From assembly GCA_964354155.1 (NCBI GenBank), contig CAYGYG010000028.1, forward strand, positions 1 through 32,751: 32,751 nucleotides of DNA, in the 5' to 3' direction. The position numbers were made by a program, and so were the translations under genes. The stretch is from CAYGYG01 sp964354155 (GTDB lineage: Bacteria; Hydrothermota; Tepidihabitantia; SM23-42; CAYGYG01). The notes under the pieces were generated by a model that was given only the letters and a program-made list of their open reading frames with translations, was not told the DNA's origin and ran no database searches. Positions 24,771 to 31,521 of this stretch are shown here, piece by piece; the first letter of the stretch is position 1; each line of letters starts with the position of its first letter.

Positions 24771-25883
24771 ATGGCCAACATACCAATGCAATACCGAGAA
24801 CTGGGCCGGACCGGGCTGCAAGTCAGCGCCATTGGCCACGGCACGGAACACCTCCATCGCAAACCGGCCGCTACTGCAGTATCAGTCATCCGTGAGGCGA
24901 TCGCCTGCGGCATCAACTACTTCGACGTCGTCTTCGCTTTCCCCGAATACCGCGACAACATCGGGGCCGCGATCGCCGGTCAACGGCATAACATCATCAT
25001 CTGCGGCCACATATGCTGCGGCGAACACCACGGGCAGTACAGGCTGACCCGCGATCGAAGCGCGAACGCGCGCTACTTTGATGACCTGCTGCGCCGGCTG
25101 AAGACCGACTATGTCGACATCGTGATGATCCAGATGGTCAATGAAATGACATCGTTTGAAAACATATCGGAGTCCCATGGCATCATCGACCTGGTGCGCG
25201 AATTGAAGCAAAAGGGCAAGGCACGCTATATCGGGGTCAGTGGGCACAAAGTTCCCGCGGTCAAGAAGACCGTGGAGACGGGCATCCCCGACGTAGTCAT
25301 GTTCCCCATCAACATCGCATGGGACATGGTGCCGGGTCGGAACAAGATATACGACATCTGTGCCCGACAGAACCTGGGCCTGGTCGGGATGAAAGTATTC
25401 GGCAACGGACGCGTGATCAAGGCTAAAGCCCCACGCCGGGCCACGGTCCTCCAATGCATCAGCTACGCCCTGGCTCAGCGGGCAGTCGCTACGATAGTAC
25501 CCGGCGCCAAGACGGTCAAGGAAATAGGGCAGTGCATGTCGTACTTCACGGCCGGCAAAAGGGATAAGGAATACCGCTCGATCATTGCTGCGTGTCAGGA
25601 AGAACTGCGGGGCAACTGTCTTTATTGCAATCACTGCCTTCCCTGTCCCCAGGGAATCGATATCGGCCGGGTCATCGCGCGGCTTGAGCGGACAAGAAAA
25701 GGATCGACGCGCACCACGCCTGACGCTGGGCACTATTTCCCGGGTCGTTTGCACCCGGCCCGTGCCAATACGAAAAATCTGTCATTGCAAGCCTCACGAT
25801 GCGACGAGTGCGGCGCGTGTGTCAAGCGCTGCCCATTCGACGTCGATGTCATCGGCAAAATGCGTCTTGCCCGCCGACGATAG
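24771..25883 (+). CDS. Aldo/keto-reductase-like protein with C-terminal 4Fe-4S motifs
   Basis: A 370-residue TIM-barrel protein of the ferredoxin-fused aldo/keto reductase type. The N-terminus has YRELGRTGLQVSAIGHGTE and the barrel continues through GINYFDVVFAFPEYRDNIG, LKTDYVDIVMIQ and ARYIGVSGHK. The C-terminus (about 281-354) has C283..C286..C289..C292 and a canonical C344..C347..C350...C354P cluster motif. By eye the catalytic tetrad is largely lost: Asp52 is kept, but Phe57 stands for Tyr, His80 for Lys and Gln121 for His. A normal NADPH-dependent reduction is therefore doubtful. It may be a redox or sensor protein, or an enzyme with altered chemistry. The protein has no signal peptide and should be cytoplasmic. 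A second ATG at 24786 is also possible. Confidence 0.85.
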   Translation: MANIPMQYRELGRTGLQVSAIGHGTEHLHRKPAATAVSVIREAIACGINYFDVVFAFPEYRDNIGAAIAGQRHNIIICGHICCGEHHGQYRLTRDRSANARYFDDLLRRLKTDYVDIVMIQMVNEMTSFENISESHGIIDLVRELKQKGKARYIGVSGHKVPAVKKTVETGIPDVVMFPINIAWDMVPGRNKIYDICARQNLGLVGMKVFGNGRVIKAKAPRRATVLQCISYALAQRAVATIVPGAKTVKEIGQCMSYFTAGKRDKEYRSIIAACQEELRGNCLYCNHCLPCPQGIDIGRVIARLERTRKGSTRTTPDAGHYFPGRLHPARANTKNLSLQASRCDECGACVKRCPFDVDVIGKMRLARRR

Positions 25884-25945
25884 AAGAACAGGACCGACCT
25901 TTTTTTCTCCCGAGCCGCAAAATCGTCTGTTTTGATCCATTTCGA

Positions 25946-25974
25946 TTGACTTCCGTTTGTCTTTGTGATACACT
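25946..25974 (+). promoter_or_regulatory. Promoter of the esterase gene
   Basis: TTGACT (25946-25951), 17 nt, TACACT (25969-25974). The leader is about 57 nt and carries AGGAG 6 nt before the ATG at 26038. Confidence 0.7.
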
Positions 25975-26037
25975 GAGCATGCAGATCTTGGCAAGGTATG
26001 TGCGAAGTACGTTGTTCAGAGAACCCAGGAGCAACCT

Positions 26038-26991
26038 ATGAATAGCCTTCTAAACAAGATGGCGATGGTTCTGTCGATTCTAACAATCATCGCCGGTCTA
26101 AGCACTGCCCAGGATATCCGGACCGGCGACCGTATCGAGTCTATGGTTTGTGACGGACTGACACGAACCTACCGGATCCACATTCCCGCTTCGTTCAGCA
26201 AGACCTTGTCACCGCCCCTTCTGCTCATACTTCACGGCGGCGGCGGAACCGGCAAGGGCATGGTCACCCTTACGCGCGCCGGGTTTGACTCCCTGTCCGA
26301 TCGTGAGGGATTCATCGTCGTCTATCCCGACGGCATCGAAAAGCACTGGAATGACGGCCGCAGCAAGGTACGATACCGTACCCATAAGGAAAAGATCGAT
26401 GACGTCGGGTTCGTATCGGACTTGATCGACACGCTCACCGCACAGCTCAACATCGATACAAGACGCGTCTACGTGACCGGCATGTCCAACGGCGGCCTCA
26501 TGTCTTTTCGGCTGGCTCTCGAGTTGTCGGATAAGATCGCCGCCATTGCCCCGGTTACCGCATCACTGATCGTCGAATTCAAGGACGCCAGGCCGGCCAG
26601 GCCCATGCCCGTCCTCATAATGAACGGCACCAAGGATCCGCTCGTTCCCTGGAGCGGCGGCAACATCGGCATCCTGCTCATCAAGGTCGGCAAAGTCCTT
26701 TCCACCATGGAGACCGTGGATTTCTGGGCAGAGAACAACGAATGCCCGTCCCAACCGACCACGCTGCTTCTGCCCGACAAGGATCCGAAAGACGGTAGCC
26801 GGGTGACGGTGGAAACCTATGGCTGGGGCGAGGACAGCACTGAAGTCGTGCTCTACCGGATCGAAGGCGGCGGCCACACCTGGCCGGGCGGCTGGCAGTA
26901 TTTATCCAAGAGGGTAATCGGCAAAACGTGCCGCGACATATCAGCCTGTGAAGTCATTTGGGAATTTTTCAAAAAGCATTCGATGAGATGA
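26038..26991 (+). CDS. Secreted PHB-depolymerase/LpqC-like alpha/beta-hydrolase (esterase)
   Basis: A 317-residue secreted hydrolase of the LpqC/feruloyl esterase/poly(3-hydroxybutyrate) depolymerase family. A signal peptide (about 1-24) precedes the fold. The oxyanion-hole motif is HGGGG (66-70), the nucleophile is Ser150 in TGMSNGG, and Asp200 (NGTKDPLVPW) and His280 (GGGHTWPGG) complete the triad. All the key residues are present. It should cleave ester bonds in polymers or plant-derived phenolic esters outside the cell; the exact substrate cannot be told from sequence. The gene has its own promoter and ends in an ordinary TGA, which shows that UGA is a normal stop in this genome. A small secreted protein gene follows 93 nt downstream. 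Confidence 0.92.
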   Translation: MNSLLNKMAMVLSILTIIAGLSTAQDIRTGDRIESMVCDGLTRTYRIHIPASFSKTLSPPLLLILHGGGGTGKGMVTLTRAGFDSLSDREGFIVVYPDGIEKHWNDGRSKVRYRTHKEKIDDVGFVSDLIDTLTAQLNIDTRRVYVTGMSNGGLMSFRLALELSDKIAAIAPVTASLIVEFKDARPARPMPVLIMNGTKDPLVPWSGGNIGILLIKVGKVLSTMETVDFWAENNECPSQPTTLLLPDKDPKDGSRVTVETYGWGEDSTEVVLYRIEGGGHTWPGGWQYLSKRVIGKTCRDISACEVIWEFFKKHSMR

Positions 26992-27084
26992 GAAACGAGG
27001 CGTGGGGCACGTGCGAGGAGAGACGTAGCTCATGAAACTCATGCATGATACAAGGTTCAGGGCAAGACAATTCCGGTACGTACC

Positions 27085-27633
27085 ATGATTCGAATCACAT
27101 CGGTTCTATCTGCATTTGTGGTCGGCAGCTTCTGCCTGCTTGACGCGCATCAACCCAACCTGGTCATGAGCCAGCAGTCCACGATGTCCGACCCGGTCAT
27201 CGTAGAGAAACCCGAGATATCGAAAGCGTACTACGGCGAACTGAACGATGCCGCCGAGTACTTCAAGGTTACACTGAAGGAAACGCTGAGCTTCTATATG
27301 AACGTGCTCGTACCCGACATACCGGTTTACCGTCGTTTCCGGTTCTCGGTCGAACTCCAGGATTCATCCGGAAATCCGATATACCTGCTCGATAGCGGTC
27401 AAACAACATGGAAACCGTTCTACGAGAAATATGGGAAGGACAATTACTTAATGGGTCCAGAGGCGAGAATCCCGCTGCAAAAGGGGACGTATTACCTGAG
27501 GGTTTTCAACATAACCAACCAGGGCCGCTATGTTCTTGCCACCGGCGAAAAAGAATCGTTCCCCGTACCGGTTATCGTGCGCACCATCTTCGTCATGCCC
27601 AAACTCAAGAAACAATTCTTCAATAAGGAATAA
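27085..27633 (+). CDS. Secreted beta-rich protein of unknown function
   Basis: A 182-residue protein with a signal peptide (about 1-21, FVVGSFCLLDAH). The rest looks like one pre-peptidase C-terminal (PPC)-like or similar beta-sandwich domain: AYYGELNDAAEYFKVTL, FYMNVLVPDIP, FRFSVELQDSSGNPIYLL and KGTYYLRVFNITNQGRYVLATG, the last being typical of PPC-like folds. The C-terminus ends in a short hydrophobic and basic stretch (VIVRTIFVMPKLKKQFFNKE), so it may be membrane-associated. No good ribosome site precedes the ATG. It may be co-transcribed with the esterase. Function unknown. Confidence 0.7.
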   Translation: MIRITSVLSAFVVGSFCLLDAHQPNLVMSQQSTMSDPVIVEKPEISKAYYGELNDAAEYFKVTLKETLSFYMNVLVPDIPVYRRFRFSVELQDSSGNPIYLLDSGQTTWKPFYEKYGKDNYLMGPEARIPLQKGTYYLRVFNITNQGRYVLATGEKESFPVPVIVRTIFVMPKLKKQFFNKE

Positions 27634-27651
27634 CCTTAAAGGAATAACCCT

Positions 27652-27675
27652 AAGGGGACAGACCCCTTTCTTCTT
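27652..27675 (+). terminator. Weak terminator after the 27085-27633 gene
   Basis: AAGGGG (27652-27657) and CCCCTT (27663-27668) form a 6-bp stem over a 5-nt loop, followed by a T/C-rich tract (TCTTCTT). Confidence 0.5.
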
Positions 27676-27742
27676 CTCATAAATGAGCAGTTCTTGCATG
27701 AAAGTTCATTTATCGACCAGGTCAAGAAGCAAAAGAATCTTT

Positions 27743-28018
27743 TTAAAGCAGATCAACGAATTCTTCGATTGTTAATCCCGCTCCATCAATGATTTTGTCG
27801 AGATTGCCCGTTTCTAAATCCAAAAACCTCTTGCCGACTTCCAGGGGAACCGGCAGACCATCCTCGATCAAACACTCGATGTAATCCCGGGCCGCAGTTT
27901 TCAAATTCTTCAATGCCGTTCGCTGCGTCTCGCCCTGCGCAACACAGCCTCTTAATGCCGGACAATAGGCAATGAAGCCCGATTCTCGACCTTTTTCCAT
28001 GACAATAGTGTATTTCAT
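27743..28018 (-). CDS. hicB: HicB-like antitoxin, orphan
   Basis: A 91-residue HicB-family protein. The start at 28018 (GGAGG, 5 nt spacing) is better than the longer frame to 28108, which crosses the promoter. The N-terminal HicB fold is clear: YTIVMEKGRESGFIAYCPAL, then GCVAQGETQRTALKNLKTAA and the YIECLIEDGLPVP helix. The usual C-terminal DNA-binding helix-turn-helix or ribbon-helix-helix is replaced by a short tail ending in LTIEEFVDLL. HicB normally neutralises the mRNA-cleaving toxin HicA, encoded next to it. No hicA is visible within reach on either side, so this is an orphan, perhaps a regulator or a relic. Confidence 0.85.
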   Translation of the reverse strand: MKYTIVMEKGRESGFIAYCPALRGCVAQGETQRTALKNLKTAARDYIECLIEDGLPVPLEVGKRFLDLETGNLDKIIDGAGLTIEEFVDLL

Positions 28019-28039
28019 GGCAACCTCCAACGCACTTTC

Positions 28040-28067
28040 ATTATATCCAACGTGTTCACAGATGCAA
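28040..28067 (-). promoter_or_regulatory. Promoter of the hicB-like gene
   Basis: TTGCAT (28067-28062), 16 nt, perfect TATAAT (28045-28040) on the minus strand, 21 nt before the ATG. The -35 box matches poorly. Confidence 0.6.
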
Positions 28068-28147
28068 GGCCCATTTGCTTCCTTGAATCGTTGTCCCGGA
28101 CGGGACATGGTTGTCTCGCGGCCGGTATGCTCCTCAGTACATTCGCC

Positions 28148-29467
28148 CTACTGTACTACCACGACTTTCTTCGTGATAACGGGACTGCGCCCGCTTCGCG
28201 GGGCTCGATCAGCCTCAAGCCGGACGAAATAAACGCCCGCAGGAAGGACAACTGAGCAAAGAGCAGAGGGCATAGGGTTAAGAACAAGAGATCGAACCAG
28301 CTTGCCGGCGACGTCGAAGATCTGCAGTCTGGCACGTGGCGTGTGGCAAGCGGCCAATAGCCGGATGCCCTTCGCCCTCGTCGTCGGATTCTGCAATATC
28401 CTCAATCCTGCATCGCGCATCGTGCATCGCGCATCACTCGCTTCCTCGATTCCAACAAAATTACGGGTCGAGGCCGCCCACACATCGGTCGTATTCTCAT
28501 CATAATAGCTGACAAAAATATCGCTGCCGTCAATTGCGATTGCGGTTGAGGCCGTCCAGCCGCCAATCGTATCAACGACTTCGGTCGTCCAGCTCGCCTC
28601 GCGGCCGCGGGCGTATTTCAGCAGGTTCTCATTGTGGCAGTGGTAGGCAATATGCAGGGTGTTGCCGTTGTCAATAACCATCTTATTGTCCCAGCCCCGT
28701 TTGTTGAGCTGCAGACCGTGGTCAACAACATGAAGCCGCCAGACGCCGGTATTCTTTTCAGTGAATCTCAAATCATAGTTGCCGCCGCCGACCCAGTACA
28801 GACTGATCTGAGGCCGGTCCTGCGCGTCGAGGGCCAGGGAATTGAAACCCGCGGCATTGGCCGTAACCGGCTTCTCGTAGCGCCAGGCCTGTCCGTCATA
28901 GTAGATGTATCGAAGATCGCCGGTGCTCCAGTCTGTGCAGTCTGAAATGTGCGGGTAGTTCAGACTATCGAGCTCCAGCGATGCGTGATAGCCGCCGTAT
29001 TCTGAACTGTGTTCATAAATCTGCCAGGCGGTGGTCTTGGACGCATATCTCAAGTAGCCGGAAAACGTTCCAGTACTCCGGTGGTAAGCAATACGGGGTC
29101 GGTTGTTCTGGTCTAAGGCAATATCGCAATAGTCACCGGTGCGATAGCTGGTATCAACCGCTTCGACTTGCCAGGTTTGGTCATAGAGTGCGTAGCGGAG
29201 TCTTTCGTTCTTACCGAAAAAAGCCACGTGAATCCAACCGCGATCATCAATCACCACGGCCGGCCCGCCGTTATGATAGCTGGCTGCACTGTCAACGATC
29301 TCCTTCCGCCAGCCGCTTCCCGTCCAGAAATCGTGATAGAGAACGCTGTTCGAGTAGTAAAAGACGTGGGGACGGTGATTCAAATCAAGGGCGATGCCGG
29401 TGCCGGCCGCACTGACGGTGTCAACCTGGAATCGATACCAGGCCGATAGAATAAGCAAGGCAATCAT
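28148..29467 (-). CDS. Secreted beta-propeller protein with C-terminal sorting domain
   Basis: A 439-residue exported protein. The start has GAGGAGG 6 nt upstream. The short hydrophobic N-terminus (MIALLILSAWYRF) is a probable signal. About six blades follow, each with 'iaLD..nrPhI.Y....g.L.ya...g..W..e.vd': examples are GIALDLNHRPHVFYY, DIALDQNNRPRIAYH and LALDAQDRPQISLY. The C-terminal domain has RILQNPTTRAKGIRLL, LQIFDVAGKLVRSL and GVYFVRLEADR. Two word-repeat tracts are embedded in frame (28250-28285 and 28410-28440), encoding LNPMPSALCSV and ASDARCTMRDAG. It is the last gene of a tight operon with the 48-codon ORF and the FG-GAP gene upstream. Ligand and role unknown. Confidence 0.85.
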   Translation of the reverse strand: MIALLILSAWYRFQVDTVSAAGTGIALDLNHRPHVFYYSNSVLYHDFWTGSGWRKEIVDSAASYHNGGPAVVIDDRGWIHVAFFGKNERLRYALYDQTWQVEAVDTSYRTGDYCDIALDQNNRPRIAYHRSTGTFSGYLRYASKTTAWQIYEHSSEYGGYHASLELDSLNYPHISDCTDWSTGDLRYIYYDGQAWRYEKPVTANAAGFNSLALDAQDRPQISLYWVGGGNYDLRFTEKNTGVWRLHVVDHGLQLNKRGWDNKMVIDNGNTLHIAYHCHNENLLKYARGREASWTTEVVDTIGGWTASTAIAIDGSDIFVSYYDENTTDVWAASTRNFVGIEEASDARCTMRDAGLRILQNPTTRAKGIRLLAACHTPRARLQIFDVAGKLVRSLVLNPMPSALCSVVLPAGVYFVRLEADRAPRSGRSPVITKKVVVVQ

Positions 29468-29470
29468 TGT

Positions 29471-29617
29471 CTACCTCCTCGGTGACCGAATATCTTCGTA
29501 CCGGTCCGCCGCATACTTCGCGGTCGTCTTCTCAAAATCCTCCAGTGGAGGAGCGGGGTCGAATCCCCTTAGGGCGAGACCTTCGGCTTTACATGTTACA
29601 TAATGCGTGATGGTCAT
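29471..29617 (-). CDS. Small 48-residue protein between two propeller genes
   Basis: Easily missed because of its length. On the minus strand ATG at 29617, preceded by AAGGA with 7 nt spacing, opens a 48-residue frame: MTITHYVTCK at the start, then GLALRGFDPAPPLEDFEKTT and a charged end (YEDIRSPRR). Its stop codon TAG lies inside the ribosome-site region of the next gene (GGAGGTAG, then ACAATG), giving a 3-nt gap and probable translational coupling. The start lies 13 nt after the stop of the 29631 gene. There is no signal peptide or membrane segment. Codon choice and the amphipathic charged helix look coding, but no family is recognised. A cytoplasmic partner or regulator of the operon is a guess. 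Confidence 0.55.
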   Translation of the reverse strand: MTITHYVTCKAEGLALRGFDPAPPLEDFEKTTAKYAADRYEDIRSPRR

Positions 29618-29630
29618 TCCCGAATCCTTG

Positions 29631-31415
29631 CTATCGTAAGATCACTGCCTTCTGCGTGAGGGCTTTATCCCCTGTCCCCAGCCGGACGAAGTAAACCCCC
29701 GCTGGCAACGCCATCGAGCAAAGGGCAGAGGGCGAAGAGCTAAGGGCAAAGGAGTGAATAACACGACCAGAAACGTCGTAGATCTGCAGTCTGGCATTTG
29801 GCGAATGGCTGGCGGCCTTGCCGGTTCCGTTACGTCCCTCGTCCCACGTCCAACGTATCTTGATTCCCTGCTTCGCCGTCGTCGGGTTTTGTAATATTCG
29901 TAGACCCATCGCTCTTTGCTCATTGCTCACTGCTTCGCCGACGCCGGTTTGGCGGATGGCGAAGGTGGAGTCCGAGAAATCCCACGCCGTCCCTCTTGGA
30001 ACTTGCTGCCCCGCTCTCGGCGGGCCGTAGGCCCAGATCATGAGCTTGCAGGAATCCGCTAACGTGTCAGGCACGCTCCAGAGAAAGAGGGTGTCATTTG
30101 CCGTTAATCCCGTTGTGATCGTTTTGAACGTTAGAGCGTTATTGTAGGAAACGAACAGAGAAAAAGAATCTGCCCCGGGCGGAGTAAATTTCTCCCAGGT
30201 GATGGGGGATTGAGAACCGGGGGTCAGGACCTCCCCGCCGTTAGGACGGTGGAGACGGACGCCTTCGATTTCCCAGATGGTAGTTTCTGTAAGAGTATCA
30301 TACTCCAGCAGGCCCGTCTCAATTATTTCCGGATATCCGTTTCCGTTGAGGTCATACACGAATACTTTAGTGTGATCGTGATGATTGCCGCGGGGCTCAG
30401 GGTACGCACCAAATATCCTCTGAAAAGTGTTATTTCCTACAGCCTTGTACACAAACCAATTGTTCGAGACGCACCACACAACTTCGGGTCGGCCGTCGCT
30501 ATCCAGGTCACCTGCCGCGCTGACATGTGCACCACCAACACCCCAGACGTATGTCGTATCAAGGAAGATGCGTTGATATGAGTCATCCCCAACTGCTTCA
30601 TATGCCCTGATGCCGAACACCCACCCCCCGACATACTTCATCCAACCGACCCAGAATTCGGCCTTGCCATCTCCGTCAGCATCATCCGTAGCAACGACAT
30701 CAAAGCTGTTGATGTACGACGTGCTGTCCAACCATGTCTGCCGATACTGATTGTCGCCGACACATTCATAGACAACCACAGAGGGAAGGGCACACGGTTT
30801 CACCAGCTCCTGCCGGCCATCTAGGTCAAAATCCCCGAATGCAATATCACTGTTGGCTGCCCAAGTGCACAGGCTCTCTCTTGCTACCAGACGGTACAGA
30901 TTATTACCGTAGTTCTCCAGGACGAATAGAATCCTTCCTTCATTGTAGATCAGCTCGTTCCAGCCGTCCTGGTCAAGGTCCTGGACATGGGTCTCTATGC
31001 AACCGCCGCCCCCGAACTCGTACGGCCACTTCCAAACCGCCTGCTTGGGGAAGGAATCTCGTGTTCGTGACTCAAAGACCGCCAGCGAACACTCAATCTG
31101 GACCGCTATGTCAGTCAGGCTGTCTTTGTCGAAATCACCCACGGCCCACGCTGCCCAGGCCCACTGGCGCACTCTCGGTATCGAGTCTACCGGGACATAG
31201 CGATTCCATCCCTGACGGGTCCAGTAGACGATAAATGGATCGTGCGGACGGTAGACGTTCATGTGAAAATCAACAACTGAATCGTGATCAGAGTCAAAGA
31301 AACAGATATTGCCGGAGTACTCCTCTCCGATCGGCATATAGGCCACCCGCGTGAAATTGACCGCGAAGCCCGATGCCCCAAATAACGCGAGGAGCAGCAG
31401 TAGTCCCTTGTTCAT
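29631..31415 (-). CDS. Secreted FG-GAP/VCBS seven-bladed propeller with sorting domain
   Basis: A 594-residue exported protein. The ATG at 31415 (GGAG, 6 nt spacing) is better than 31427. The signal peptide is MNKGLLLLLALFGASGFA. Seven FG-GAP-like calcium loops can be read: FFDSDHDSVVDF, VGDFDKDSLTDI, VQDLDQDGWNEL, FGDFDLDGRQEL, TDDADGDGKAEF, AGDLDSDGRPEV and VYDLNGNGYPEI. An Ig-like domain (about 385-480, GGEVLTPGSQSPITWE) and a T9SS-style domain (RILQNPTTAKQGIKIRW, LQIYDVSGRVIHSF, GVYFVRLG) follow. Word repeats are embedded at 29715-29750 and 29911-29935. It shares the C-terminal RILQNPTT stretch with the 28148 gene. No Sec codon is present, unlike the FG-GAP protein at 14349. It leads a tight three-gene operon. 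Confidence 0.87.
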   Translation of the reverse strand: MNKGLLLLLALFGASGFAVNFTRVAYMPIGEEYSGNICFFDSDHDSVVDFHMNVYRPHDPFIVYWTRQGWNRYVPVDSIPRVRQWAWAAWAVGDFDKDSLTDIAVQIECSLAVFESRTRDSFPKQAVWKWPYEFGGGGCIETHVQDLDQDGWNELIYNEGRILFVLENYGNNLYRLVARESLCTWAANSDIAFGDFDLDGRQELVKPCALPSVVVYECVGDNQYRQTWLDSTSYINSFDVVATDDADGDGKAEFWVGWMKYVGGWVFGIRAYEAVGDDSYQRIFLDTTYVWGVGGAHVSAAGDLDSDGRPEVVWCVSNNWFVYKAVGNNTFQRIFGAYPEPRGNHHDHTKVFVYDLNGNGYPEIIETGLLEYDTLTETTIWEIEGVRLHRPNGGEVLTPGSQSPITWEKFTPPGADSFSLFVSYNNALTFKTITTGLTANDTLFLWSVPDTLADSCKLMIWAYGPPRAGQQVPRGTAWDFSDSTFAIRQTGVGEAVSNEQRAMGLRILQNPTTAKQGIKIRWTWDEGRNGTGKAASHSPNARLQIYDVSGRVIHSFALSSSPSALCSMALPAGVYFVRLGTGDKALTQKAVILR

Positions 31416-31486
31416 TGCGTTCTCCATCTTATATCATCTTTACTACGAAATCGCGCCTTTGTCAAGCCTTCTTTTTGGAAGAATAA

Positions 31487-31515
31487 GGGAGCGGGGGGAT
31501 ATGCCCCCCGCTCCC
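31487..31515 (-). terminator. Terminator of the partial surface-protein gene
   Basis: A perfect 12-bp stem (31504-31515 with 31487-31498, GGGAGCGGGGGG arms) around a 5-nt loop, followed on the minus strand by TTATTCTT. It lies 6 nt past the stop codon. Confidence 0.82.
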
Positions 31516-31521
31516 GCTATC

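Noticed and set aside
29535..29580. tRNA-like T-arm (GGGGTCGAATCCCC) with a hairpin resembling a variable arm
   Set aside because: No matching acceptor stem or anticodon arm can be folded, and the stretch is better explained by the 48-codon ORF on the other strand.
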